Shown piece after piece: positions 22,890-34,859 of a stretch of DNA of 64,000 nt. This stretch comes from Aquatica leii (lineage: Eukaryota > Arthropoda > Insecta > Coleoptera > Lampyridae), in assembly GCA_035610365.1 (NCBI GenBank), contig CM069435.1, forward strand, positions 88,011,389-88,075,388, read 5' to 3'. The position numbers and the translations under genes are program-made. Within the stretch, counting starts at the first letter, position 1, and every line of letters begins with the position of its first letter. The notes beneath the pieces were generated by a model that was not told the origin of the DNA, did no database searches, and saw only the letters and a program-made list of their open reading frames with translations.

Positions 22890-24015
22890 ATGTGGAGTCG
22901 TAGTATTGCTTCGTCGAAGATTTTAAACGTCACCCGCAATGTCCAACAACTAAACGTCAGCCAACAGGTAATTTTACTATAAAAAAAAACAACTGATTAT
23001 GCAATTCCTACCCACTTAAAGAGAAACTTCCGAGTAGCTGTGGCTGGTGCAAGCGGGGGCATCGGCCAACCCCTCAGTCTTCTACTAAAAATTAACAACT
23101 TAGTCAAAACTTTAGTATTGTATGATGTTCAAAACACAGCTGGAGTGGCGGCCGATCTTTCACACATTCCGACACAAGCTAAAGTCTTGCAGTAAGTAAA
23201 CCCCCCATTGACAGTTACCTGTAACACGTTTACTTAGCTTTACAGGAGCTGAAAACATGTCGGCTGCACTAAAAGGAGCTGAAGTTCTTGTTATACCCGC
23301 TGGAGTACCAAGAAAACCAGGCATGACACGAGATGATCTATTCAACACTAACGCATCTATAGTTGCTTCGATTGCTGAAGTTGCAGCAAAATCATGCCCA
23401 AAAGCAATGGTTGCAATCATTTCAAACCCAGTCAACTCAACCGTACCCATCTTTTCAGAAGTACTTAAAAAACACGGTGCTTATGACCCAAAACGCATAT
23501 TTGGTGTGACAACTTTAGATGTCGAACGTGCAGTTACATTTGTAGCCGAAATGAAATCATTGAATCCTGACAGTGTTAACATACCAGTAATAGGTGGTCA
23601 TGCTGGAACGACTATTTTACCAATAATTTCGCAAGCTACTCCTAAAGTTAGCATTGACAAAGATAAATTGGCCCCATTAATTGCTCGTATTCAAGATGCT
23701 GGTACTGAAGTTGTTAAAGCAAAAGCTGGTGCCGGTTCAGCCACTTTGTCGATGGCTTACAGTGCAGCTAGATTCACTGATTCATTACTACAAGCGTTGT
23801 CTGGAACGCCGAATATCGTCGAATGCGCTTATGTTAAATCTGACGTTACCGAAGCCAAATACTTTGCCAATCCGTTGTTATTAGGTAAAGATGGTATTCA
23901 GCAAAACTTAGGGATTGGAACTTTAACGCCGTACGAAAAGGAGTTGCTTGACAAAGCTGTACCTCAGCTAGTGCAAAATATTAAGAAGGGCGAAGATTTT
24001 GTAAACAAAAAATAA
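22890..24015 (+). CDS. Mdh2: Malate dehydrogenase, mitochondrial
   Basis: It interconverts malate and oxaloacetate with NAD in the TCA cycle and malate-aspartate shuttle, in the mitochondrial matrix. Exons: 22890-22967, 23022-23191 and 23238-24015; introns of 54 and 46 bp; 341 aa, the normal length. Exon 1 encodes a basic, Ser-rich presequence ([17 protein letters not shown]). Then come the dinucleotide fold ([13 protein letters not shown], about 33-43), substrate arginines in [12 protein letters not shown] (about 107-116), the catalytic pair Asp177 (TTLDVERA) and His204 (VIGGHAG), and the C-terminal domain ending EDFVNKK. VERAV in place of the common VVRAN next to the active-site Asp is a small oddity; the Arg is kept. 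AATAAA lies about 100 bp after the stop. Assignment is secure from conservation. Confidence 0.96.
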
Positions 24016-24112
24016 GCTTATGAAGAACGTTGTCATGTAGAGATCATGCCACCAACATTTTCACAGTTTTTGCGGTACCTTCTAGTATTTTTGTTTTCTA
24101 ATCAAATTAGAA

Positions 24113-24118
24113 AATAAA
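24113..24118 (+). terminator. Polyadenylation signal of Mdh2
   Basis: AATAAA 97 bp after the Mdh2 stop codon, the first good signal downstream. Confidence 0.6.
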
Positions 24119-24974
24119 AACTACAGTCATTGTGCATATAAGTAAATATTAAGGAACATTTTAATACTAAGGAATAAATAATACAAAACTTTTTTAACGT
24201 TATTTTTTGTTGATCGTAATAAAGCAAAACAATTACTATTAGCATATGCTGTGCTACTGTAGTGTCGAATTTTCAACGTACAGTTTCGTATAATTGTTGA
24301 AGTGATCACTGTGGTATCATTCTAGATGAGTATTTTGGACTGTTGAGTCGAGCTGTTTGAATATAAGGCGATAAATGTCTCGTATGACTATGTAATTGTA
24401 CAGTTCTGTGAAGGATTAAAGTACAGCCCTTGTAGAAGTACATTTTTAGGTTGATCTGTTAAAACTTCTCCAGTATTTCTTGTTGCCCAAGCAATCATAA
24501 ATGACCACTGACGTTAAATAAATGGAACTGTTATTACCTGAAAGTAACGTCACTAGATTTCTTCTTATTGGTTAATTTCATGTTTCGCAAAATCTGAACG
24601 TTACTTTGTGTTACTATCGTTTTGTTTATTTAATTAAAACCTTGCAAACGATTATTTTGTGATTTGACGATATGACTTACTCATTTTGTACTTAAATTTG
24701 AACATTGCCAAATGCAAAAACGTGTCGACGATGTTTTTATATCTACCATGACTGGACAACAACGAATGGCCGCAAATTGCTTCTATGATATAGGATCTTG
24801 CACATTTGTGTTTGTTCTAGTCGCGATAGATAGGTAGTTCTATGGCATCCCACACAAATGAATGTTCAAAATACGTTTATAATGTTCTAAACACATTCGA
24901 AATATTCACTGAATATTTAGTGTTTAATACCAATATTAATATTTTTAATGGTATTTTTGAGTTACAAACAAGTA
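24119..24974. other. Intergenic sequence after Mdh2
   Basis: AT-rich, only short frames without motifs. It ends at the proposed left terminus of the 24975-27749 element. Confidence 0.5.
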
Positions 24975-25439
24975 TACCCAGTAAACACACGACGTCCCAG
25001 GGACGTTCGTTTTATGTCCAAATGATGCCTTAAATCCCGGGCTTTAAAATGGACCGCTTTAGGATGTTTTTAATAGGACGGCCTCAGGATGTCAATGAAG
25101 AACGTAGGATTGTTATAAGATTAGCCATGTAGTGCGCATGTATAAATTGTATTAAAAGTTATTTAGCGAGCAGTCACATATAGACGACTGCAATGTAGAC
25201 ATGTATTAAATAAATATTAATAATATAACAAGGATGGGATCTCCTATGCGGGAAAATAAATGCAATCTTAGTGCGCGTGCCCACTTTCGTTCATGTTCTC
25301 TGGTGCCTACTCAACACCCGTACGCTCCTTTGGTATAACAAAGTGGTACACTCTGTATTTGTTTTGGTTTGTGTTCCGACTACTTTATTTATCTGTTCTT
25401 TATTTTATTATCTACCGTTTTTTGGATGTTTTAGTGCAT

Positions 25440-25571
25440 AATAGTATATTATATATCAAGGTTAAGAAGTGCATCATTATAACCTAAGCGATAGATTATA
25501 TCGCGAGACGCGAAGCGTCGAGGGATATAAATCGCGCAGGTTATAATGAACTTCTCAACCGTGTTATATAT
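25440..25571. repeat. Inverted repeat with GC-rich palindromic centre
   Basis: Arms of about 55 bp ('ttaagaagtgcatcattataacct' side and its inverse 'aggttataatgaacttctcaa' side) surround 'cgcgagacgcgaagcgtcgag'. The extended sequence can fold into one long hairpin. Confidence 0.65.
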
Positions 25572-26023
25572 ACAATTTTTTCCACTACTAGAATTATTAA
25601 AACCTTTCTACCTGTTACTAAATCAAATTTAAAATTTAAGATATTAATTTTAAATTAAAAATCAAGTCAGTAATTCTGACAGTTGTCATTAGTTTAATAG
25701 AATTAATTTTGACGTAATTCTTAATTGTGATTTAAAACACAAAAATAAACAGATAACGTAAGTTTTTATTGCTAAAGTTGTTTAAATTGTTTAAAAACAT
25801 TATTATTTTAAGCATTGATTATATCTAAAACATATTTAACTCAATAATATTCACATTTAATTAAGCGCGAACTTCAAATAACTTACTTTTTAAAATCAAA
25901 ATAATTTATTAATTGAGCGATTTGAAAACTTAAATTAGCATTAAACAAAATCTCTTGCCCTTGGTACGCAGTTTCGTAAACTTTTTTTCTTTGAAACTGT
26001 TGTAGTATTATCAGAAAATGTAA

Positions 26024-26052
26024 ATATGTTCATTATTAACTACTAGTTAATA
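26024..26052. repeat. Short perfect palindrome
   Basis: TTCATTATTAAC, five bases, GTTAATAATGAA: 12-bp perfect arms. Confidence 0.6.
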
Positions 26053-27249
26053 ATGAAATATTATTTACCTGAGCTTAAAAAAGTACAACTTCACGGCCTT
26101 CTATTATACGTAATAATGCAAGCGTATACAACTAGTAGTGGAAAAACAAATTTATTTGGCAAGATTTTGGTACCTTGTATTTATTTATAATGTATAAAAA
26201 CATCGTTTATAATTATTATTTTGAATTACTAAAAATTAATAAAAAGTTTATCGAAATTAAAAGATCGCAATTATTAATAATGGTGATTTAAAACACCATC
26301 TCGCGCGCATACCTATGCTGTGAATTAAAAATATTTATTTTATGCAAAAAAAATTTTTTTACCCAAAAAATTATTTAAAAAAGTTTTTTTTGTATTAAAG
26401 GTTTAAAAGCGTGACGTTATCTCACGACTTTTATCATCGCGGTTCACAATAAGTCATTCAAAAATTCACCCACTATACCTGTCAACATGACCGATAAGGC
26501 ACAAAATCGCTAATCTAACTAAGAAACTATAACGTTATCGCGTTATTGGTAACATTAGTTCATAGTTATGATTAGTGTGCGGATTGTGTTACTATTTCCA
26601 CAATAATTAGTTAGATGTTTAAAAATACATCTAGAGATAATTTTGTTTTTATACCACATTCCTCTGATGAAATGTAAATGCAAAACGTATAAAAATTCTT
26701 AATGAATTTGCAAAACTGAAGTGTTTACAATTTTTTTTTTAAAAACGATTTAAACAATTTTTAACAGGTTATAATTGATCATCTCTTATGATTTAATCAA
26801 TAATAGAATCGTCAAAAAGCTCAATCAATAATTCTACAAAAGAAGTATCAATTTATCAATTCTTTAATTTGGAAAAATGTAAATTTTAATGATAGAAATA
26901 CCAAAATAAGTTTTCTATATTAACTTTTTTATCGCCTCTACATGACGATTACTATATCTTGTGTATAGTTGCATTGTTTCAGGCGCCACTTAAAAAACTC
27001 AGGAAGAAAGTACAAAAAACTCGCTAATCTAAATTTATTTTAATTGAATATAATTAGGATTATTATTTAAAAATAGTTTTATGTAATAATAATTTGTATT
27101 TTATTTGATAAAAAGCTATTTTTATTCATTACGTCAAGTCGCAGAGGAGTACGTTAAGTCTCCTTACTGAATAAAAAAAACAATAGAAAAAAACCACACA
27201 GTAGATCTAGTTTAACTGGAAATGGTACTTTTCTTGATAAAAATATAAT

Positions 27250-27470
27250 ATACATATATAGTAGTAATTACGAGAGCTCGAGTAACTCATTGCTTAAAAG
27301 CGTATAAATTAAACAACAGAAAACGTATCTCGCCCAACACACGTTGCATTGAAAGCATGGATCGACATATTAGTTGCTATTTCTTTTCTTAATTCTTGTT
27401 TTTTACTTAACTGAGTCACACTCGAGCCACAAAGTACAATATGTGCTCGAGCTCTCGTAATTCCTATATA
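27250..27470. repeat. Inverted repeat about 220 bp across (MITE-like)
   Basis: 'gtaattacgagagctcgag' at about 27262 and its inverse 'ctcgagctctcgtaatt' at about 27446, each bordered by TATA-rich DNA. No coding content. Confidence 0.55.
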
Positions 27471-27803
27471 CCTATGCTATATACTATATATAAATATTTT
27501 TCCAATTTATTATGTAGAAAAGGAAAGAGATGACTACTTCTTACATATCCTACAGTCATCTAAAAGGAACGTCCCGTTGCGGATGCGCAAGGATGTTCTA
27601 TAAGGACATCGTAGGGATGCACACAGTTGTGATAAAAGAACGTCCCATGAATGTTCCTAGGACGTACACAGAACCAAAATGCGATGACTTTGGGACATTC
27701 AGTGATCCGCAACATCATGTCCCCGGGACATCTTTGTGTTTGTTGGGTAGATTCATGTTTCCACAGATGCGATTGCTTAGAATGGATTAACCAAAAATTG
27801 GAA

Positions 27804-28330
27804 TGTAACCCATTCACATTTCAAAACTAAAACTTGCGATATCTCGCTGTGACTGTGATTGTCAAACTACCTTTCCTCTTTCTAGTTTGCTTTATACGGC
27901 TGACTCTCAATATGTAGGAAAGAAAAGACACAGTAAAAATAAATCGTGGTTTTTATTCAATTATAATTGGTTAAATCGTTAAATTAAATCTGAAAGTGTT
28001 TCTGTTCGGTGACAGACGAAGAAACGCTTTCGGTCTTCTGTGATGTAACCCACTCACGTTTAAAAACTACAACTTGCGAACAAAAAAGTAGCGACATCTA
28101 GCTGTGGCTGTAATTGTCAAACTGCCCTCCTTCCCTCTTCTACGTTTTATTAAGTTCATTATACGCTGCTTACTTTTGATACGTGGGAAAGCTGTAATAG
28201 GTTAAATAAAACACACAGCAAAAGTATATCGTGGTTTTTATTCAAATAGCACACGTTAAAATTTAACCGAGATTTTCTCTGTTCGGTGGAACCCGCAGTA
28301 GAAGAAAAACAAGCGAAAGAATCTCTCCGG
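27804..28330 (+). repeat. Tandem pair of LTR-like repeats starting TGTAACCCA
   Basis: Copy 1 (about 27804-28041) and copy 2 (about 28044-28330) share 'tgtaaccca.tcac', 'attgtcaaact', 'tcgtggtttttattcaa' and 'tctgttcggtg' in the same order. The TG start and the internal polyadenylation-like tract recall an LTR. No internal retroelement domain lies between them. Confidence 0.5.
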
Positions 28331-28334
28331 TTTT

Positions 28335-30760
28335 CTAACTGAATTGTTACGTGGTTTTTCTCTTTAAAAGAGCGACGACTAACTCATTTATTGTTCCGGC
28401 AATTGAGTGGAATAAACTTCGTGGTGTTAAACTATAAAATGAATTTAAAAATGCGCCAAAACGATGAAAGACAAGAGTGGCAGACACCGTTCAAATCTAC
28501 CCTCAGCTGAAATAGAACAAATAACAAGACAGAAGCGGTAACACAGAGTATATTTATTTTACCATAGACAGCGGTTCACGTTAGAAAAAAATATATATAA
28601 AAATAGCATTAAATGTATATAAATTTGATCAAACACTACTACGTAAGTCGTTATCACAGATAGAATTGCGACGCTTATATATCATTTTTATTTTTAACAA
28701 CAAACAACCTACCGTTTATTCGTGCCTTTCATATCTTGAATCAGCTCCAACTTGGTAAAGCAGTGGATAGAGGTCCGACTAAGCCCAGTGAAGACGGTCT
28801 GGGTTAAATTTAACAAGAAATAACCAATAAAGCGCCACCTGTTTTCAATTAAAAACTCTAACCACTACACCAAGGGTGTGTTATAAAAAACAGGAAAATC
28901 GTTGGTAAGAAGAATAAAGAAAAAAAGACACTTGAAGTTTAAATATATATATATCAGTATATCCAGTAGATAAATAACCAAAAAAAACTCAGTCCAACAA
29001 CTATTAAACAAAATAGAGTATTGTGCTTAACATAAATAAATAATTCAACAAAACTTGAGACAAACATAAATAACGAAAATTGTAATAACCAAACTATAAC
29101 GCCTAAATAAAAATTCGTAGTTATAACAAAACATTAGATAGTTCAAATCAAATCCAGGCAGCCAAATATATCGCTATAATAATTACAACTCGCAAAATCT
29201 CGAGTTCAGAAAAAATATACAATAAAACGCGGTTAAATCTATAGGGTACGAAAAGAATCACTTAACTAAATGCTACAACAAGATAAACGTTTTATCATAA
29301 AAATAATTCGCAAACAAAAATTACTCAATCAAGCTGCAAAAATTTGATCTAATTGAGATCGCAAAGTATTAAATCGATTACTTATAATTACACGTAAATT
29401 TAATCTTATTCAAATTTAACTTTCGACGTTATAAAAAAAAGGTTATAGTTTGTTTAAATTCAATAATTGTGATATTTAAAACAATATAATTAATTTAAAA
29501 AAAAGGAATTGATTCAAATTGTTGGTCAGATTGCTTATGGAATAATATGTAACAAATAATGACATCAAAGAAAAATTTGAGCTTAGCTTTTTAATCGCCG
29601 TAGATGTCCACGAAGTCTCAGGAAAACCAATCGCATTAAGATGGCGTCTGCATCTGGTGTCGGAATTTTCCGTAAATTTTTCTTTAGTAGCAGGACTACT
29701 AGAACCACATACCACGACACGAGGATGTACAAACGATTTCCAGCAAATAAACTTCTGTATTACTAACGTTACGACGAAGCAAACAGCCTAAAAAAAGTGA
29801 CAAACTTAGCACCAGGTGAACGCAACGTTCCGATAAAACATCAGATTAATAAGAAACATACCTTTAGATCTTGGGCGGCTGTAATTTGTGAATTTAAATC
29901 TTTAGAAGACGTCGGAGTTCACAAATCCGTCTCAACGACGTGTGCGTCAAACAAACAAAAAATTCCACCAAATTTCTTTTCGAATATAGCAAATTTTTCA
30001 AAAGACGCGCAGTGTTAATAGGGAATAAATCCATTTACATGTAGAGCCAAAGTTTACTAAAATAAATTTGCACTCGAGATTTCCACTATAACACAATGAA
30101 ACAACCGAATTCTTCAAAGAAAGTAATGATCAGCAAGCTTATTGATATCTGACCGTTCTAAAACGGAAAACACAAATATACGCATCGCGAGATAAGAAAC
30201 CTCCTATCCTTCAAGTTGAAATTTTCGAAAACAGGTAATTGATTAAATTGTAGTTCCGCTAAATAAAACAGCGTTGTAAAATTTCTATTCTTAAACCAAC
30301 AATTTGCAAATCATTAAAACGAACAAGTCTTAATTAACAAAAAAAATAAATCTAATGACTTCTAAAATCGAGATAGAAAAACTGATAAATACAAACTAAA
30401 GAATTTTTAATAAAGAATTTTAACTAAAATAAAAACGTTACAAAATACTAAATCAGTCTTCGACTATAGGCAGCACGTTGTAACTTTTACATTCAAGATA
30501 GAAACGAATTCACTTCGTAAATTAAAACACAACGGCAACGATACGAATGTCAAAAATCTAGAGAATCAATAAAGCGCATGGCGCAAAAACGATTTTATAA
30601 TTAATTGTGTTTACGACCTAATATGTACGTACAGTCGTCAAAACAATCGACTGACCAACAAAATATTAAGAATTAAAATAAGAAGTATAATACTTACAGT
30701 TACTTTTTCTCAAAGTATGCGACTAGCTAGTTGCACCTTATCAGCATTTCCTAAAACTTA
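28335..30760 (+). repeat. Larger dispersed repeat, class unknown
   Basis: The ends at about 28340-28575 and 30630-30760 resemble 110-320 and 560-690 of this window in the same order. The middle (2 kb) has no frame that I recognise. It directly follows the LTR-like tandem pair and may be its internal region or its neighbour. Confidence 0.35.
28745..28880 (+). repeat. Possible tRNA-like SINE heads, facing each other
   Basis: 'ttggtaaagcagtggataga' resembles an A box and 'gtctgggttaaattta' a decayed B box 35-45 bp later. On the opposite strand at about 28856-28876 'ttggtgtagtggttagag' is an excellent A-box-like sequence. No complete tRNA fold or tail is visible. Confidence 0.3.
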
Positions 30761-32385
30761 ATTGAATTCTAACAATGATGTACTACATACGACCTTATCA
30801 CAAGTAAACCCCTTTTTAATTCATACGATCATTGAAAATAATTAGTGCAGTTTAATTCCCTCAAAATAACTTCGTAAATTCGGTAATTGTTTCCTCCAAT
30901 ATGATGATACTTGTATTCAAGTTTTTGAAAGTGTAAGTGGTGTTAACTCCAGTCACGTGACGTAATCATGGAAATTTTCCAATTACAACATGTGCTTATC
31001 AACTCCACAGATAAAGAACACGAGTGGCGTTATAGAAACCCGCTACAGACAATTACGGAAGAATTAAATTAAACCACGAACAGCAGAAATAAATGCTTAC
31101 TCCATGTTCAGACTTTCACTCGGATCGCCACAATATTTATATTTTATATCCACACGGATGTGCGTGAAATACTTAACAATGAAAGTCTTATTAAGCGTTC
31201 TCAACGCTAGATGATGTCTGCGTTCTTCAAACTTTAGTGGAAGAAATAAAATCGTGTTTAAAATTTGACATTTTTGTCCCTACTTCAACAACAAAAAGTG
31301 GGCGTAACGACATAAATAAATTTTATACATGGGACAAACATTATACTAAAAAGTTTTTAATATAATAGAATGTCAATACAAGATCGTTACATAATTTAGA
31401 TTTATAAAGCAACCAATTTATAATTAATGATATTAATAAACATCGGAAAGTTATAACATCTCCAAATTTAAGTCAATTAAACGAATACCCTGTAAAAACT
31501 CACAAACGCAGTGCCACTTTCATTTCTTTCATTTTTTGTTTACATTAAAAACGATTTACGTGCTGATACTTACTTAGCAAAATTTTACAGAAACATAACA
31601 AATTGATTAACGAATATTATCTATACTTCTATTTAAAATTAACCACATGTATCATGAAATGATGTTTCTTACATCGTAATGACTACTTTACAATTAGAAC
31701 AATGAAATTATGTAGACGCACACCAAAAGAAGTATTCACCGTAGAATAAATTGAAGGCGAGACTCTGATACTGTATACTCTATAGTACGCCGTCGTTTGA
31801 AGATAGGTACCCGCGTTTTCCCGGTCTATTCACTATTGAATTAATAGATGCACATAAATAGCTTATACTCGTAACTTTGCTACTTTTTTATATCTACCAT
31901 AATGACGAAAGCCTTATTCTTTGGGGAACATGGTTGGAGGTATAACCAGAAGGTATCAACCGAAGCTAACCATAGAAGCAAGCTAAGCAATCCGTAGAAG
32001 CTATACATAGAAGCAATCTATAGAAGTTATTCTCAGAAAGTATCCTCCAGAAGCTAAAAGAAACAAGAAATAGTCATCGAATCGCAACCACGTGTACCAC
32101 TAACCTACAATACGATCTTCGAACAAGCGACTTGAAATATCATTTCGTCGTATCACCAATCCTCAAATACGAAGCATGGGGAAAGGGATCACTTAAAGAT
32201 AAGTATCTATAAGCCAGATGTCCATGGATGATAAAACGTTTATCCCTTACTAATCCTTTTGCGCTTTAACGTCGGTTACACGCCCATTTGTTTGTTTTTT
32301 CTCGGGTCACGTCGAACGAAAACGTTACGTGAACGTTCCTCTTTTCCCACCACCATCCACCATTCGTCCGTGTCGATCGTCGTAT
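30761..32385. other. Intergenic, no recognised feature
   Basis: AT-rich DNA with no coding signature. At about 31960-32050 a short degenerate series of 'agaagcta/agaagcaa' motifs repeats. The final part (about 32290-32385) is the 3' flank of H1 and resembles the 3' flank of H1 pseudogene 1. Confidence 0.45.
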
Positions 32386-33217
32386 TCATTTCTTTTTGGG
32401 CGCGGCCGCCGCCGCTTTTCTCGGAGACGACGCTTTTCCGGCGGACGCCGGTTTCGCTTTTTTCGGCTTCGGAGCTTTCGGTTTCTTCGTCGGCATTTTG
32501 TTGGTTTTTTTCGCTTTCGACGGCGACTTCGGTTGCTGTTTCGACGTCACGGCTGCCGATTGTTGTTTTTTGTCGACGGCCGCGGCGGCGGCTGGAGAGG
32601 CCGCTATCGACTGTTGTTTTTTCGGAGACGAAGGCTTTTTTTTGCCTTTCTTGTCGACGAGCGCGGTCGCCTTTTTCGCTGCGGCCGACGACGGCTTCTT
32701 GGGCGACGCCTTGGCTCGTTTGGCTGCCGTAGACGTCGGCGAAGTCTTCTTTTTCTTGCTGGCCGCCGTCTTCGAAGCGGATTTCGAAGAAGCTTTTTCT
32801 CCGGCCGACGAACCGCCCGCCGCTATCTTGAACGAACCGCTCGCTCCTTTTCCTTTCGTTTGAACGAGCGCGCCGGACGCCACCGCCGACTTGATGTACT
32901 TTTTTATAAACGGCGACATTTTTTCGGCGTCTATCTTGTAGTTCGACGCGAGGTACTTCTTGATCGCCTGCAACGACGAACCGCCTCGTTCTTTCAGACT
33001 CTTTATAGCGCTGTTAACCATCTCGGAGGTGCGTGGATGGTTCGATTTCTTCTTGGCCGACGAGGCGGCCGCCTTTCTTTTTTTTTTTTTTTTTCTGTTG
33101 CTGCGACGCGGCCGTCGACGTAGGTTTTTTCGTTCCCGCCGCCGATGGAGAAGCGGTCGCCGAACCGTCGGCCCCACCGACGTTCTGATTCGTTGCCGCA
33201 GATTGCACGTCGGCCAT
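32386..33217 (-). CDS. Histone H1 (one apparent frameshift in a poly-Lys run)
   Basis: Linker histone that binds nucleosome entry/exit DNA. On the minus strand ATG 33217 starts [18 protein letters not shown], a Ser/Ala/Lys-rich tail. Then comes the globular winged helix ([20 protein letters not shown] ... [20 protein letters not shown] ... [17 protein letters not shown]) and a long basic tail with SPKK and SPSK motifs ending in PKKK. The sum is about 276 aa, usual for insect H1. The N-terminal part and the rest are in different frames. The shift lies in a run of 17 A (plus-strand T, 33078-33094), where one base fewer would join the frames; this may be a sequencing error or real. No intron and no canonical histone 3' stem-loop were found. 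Three decayed copies sit in the Syt7 introns. GC-rich codon use differs from neighbours. Confidence 0.85.
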
Positions 33218-33340
33218 TACGAATTCTTCAAAATACGATCGATATTACGAAAGAATAAAAAAAAAAAATGTTTAATTCACGATCGCGTCAGCGTGTTCGT
33301 ACACGTATACACGTAATAGTAGTAGTCGTCGATCTAAGAA
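33218..33340 (-). promoter_or_regulatory. H1 upstream region conserved in H1 pseudogene 1
   Basis: Read on the minus strand, the sequence upstream of the H1 ATG ('gacgcgatcgtgaatt', a T-run, 'ctttcgtaatatcga') resembles 7520-7629 upstream of pseudogene 1. A promoter role is inferred from position only; no clear TATA box. Confidence 0.4.
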
Positions 33341-34799
33341 CGTCCCCCGTAACACATCAAAATGACCGTATCCGGTGAGAATTGAACTACAACCTGCGCC
33401 GTCTGTCGGCGTAAAACTCAGCTCGATTCCGAGAATTTTGTATTCGTGCGTCGACGTTGGTAAAGTTGTCTAAACGCCAGTTGCAGAAATTGCATAACTG
33501 ATTTTTAGTCGTTACATATGTTTTACGGTAAACGTGGTGTTTCTTTAACGCTGGAATTTTAATACAAAGTGTTTACAAATTTTAGTTAATTTTATCGCTC
33601 TTTACGTTAGCTAACTAATGCCTTTAGTTACTACTCATAAAATTTCACAAAACACAGAGAACACCAAACGTCACACAAATTTCATATTATTAACGTCGAT
33701 TGTACCGCGGGTCAGAACCCTTTTTATACCTACGACCGTCGATTGAAATATTGCTAAAAATAGTCAACTCATATAATAAGAATGCAATACTTGTATGCAT
33801 GTACGATTCGTTTTTAGTTTACTTTTTTTGTATGTACTGAAACGCAATTTATTAATGTGCCCAACATTTCAACTATAGTAGTTAAATTCAAACGTTGCCA
33901 AGTTATAAAATGAGTCAAATTCTTTTAATGCACATTATTATGAGAAGTAACTATAAAAACCAACGTCTACCGATAAACTTGCATTTAGTTTATTTTAATC
34001 ACACAAGTAGGTATTGTCATACGATACTAGAAGAAAGAGGAGCACTTGCGATCTATATACAAATTAAACACGGAAAAGGAAAAACTAATATATATATATA
34101 TAAATATAGTTTGTCGTGAGAAGGAACTGTACAACTAGACCTTTTAATTCAAGTAACAGCAATGCAAAATATATTGACAAGTTTTATAACATACCATAAA
34201 AAAATTTCTACATAACGTTGTCATTGTACGTATGATTATTTGCTTAATTTTTATACGTAAAGCAATAAAAAACTACAGATGTACATACATTATTTCGTAA
34301 TACTAGCAACATTGTTAAGAAAGTATTTAATAAATATTAACACAATTAAAGGGAACTATTACAATCTTGTTAGCAACACTTTACAGTACACTGCACAGTA
34401 ACGTAACAAACCAGTTCAGTACAAAACTATACTAACGACCTCTAATGCGTAGTACAAATTAACAGATCCCATATTCTCACAAAGTTGACTATCTTTTTTC
34501 TCTCTTAAAAACGGATTCGTAGTTATCTTCTTTCTGCCAATAGACAACGTTACGTAATTTTTCGCGTTTCTGATTGGAATTAAATTTAAACTATTTGACC
34601 TCTAATTAAATAAAAATGCTAGAAATTTATAAGCAATCAGTTTAGAATCAACGATATCAATATACATCAGAAAGTTAGGACATTAAAATTTAAACGAATA
34701 TAAAAAATATGATAAACAAGTTTAAATCTTAACACATATAAACGCGTACATTATATTTTAAACAAAAAAAGAGTTAGTTAACTGACGGTCTGCCAATAA
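33341..34799. other. Intergenic, no recognised feature
   Basis: AT-rich; includes a short TA-rich microsatellite near 34090-34105. The open frames here carry no motif. Confidence 0.45.
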
Positions 34800-34859
34800 G
34801 TACTTAGGCCCTAGTTGCGTAGGCAAGCCAGCTATTACTTGAAAGTTCGGGACAAACAA

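Larger units (their letters stand above)
24975..27749. mobile_element. Candidate non-autonomous element with TACCCA...AAACACA termini
   Basis: The left end TACCCAGTAAACACACGAC (24975) and the inverse of the right end, TACCCAACAAACACAAAGAT (ends 27749), agree at most positions. Both run into a near-palindrome of type (A)CGTCCC.GGGACGT. About 2.8 kb lies between them with no transposase and with internal inverted repeats (25440-25571, 27250-27470) and many GGACGT/GGACAT motifs near the ends. A target duplication is not clear. Confidence 0.5.

Noticed and set aside
29476-30018. Short frames on both strands (79 and 73 codons)
   Set aside because: No motif; they lie within dispersed repeat DNA.
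32259-33316. Long open frames on the plus strand opposite histone H1 (Phe/Arg-rich, up to 264 codons)
   Set aside because: They are mirror frames of the GC-rich, Lys-rich H1 coding sequence and have no domain or splice context.
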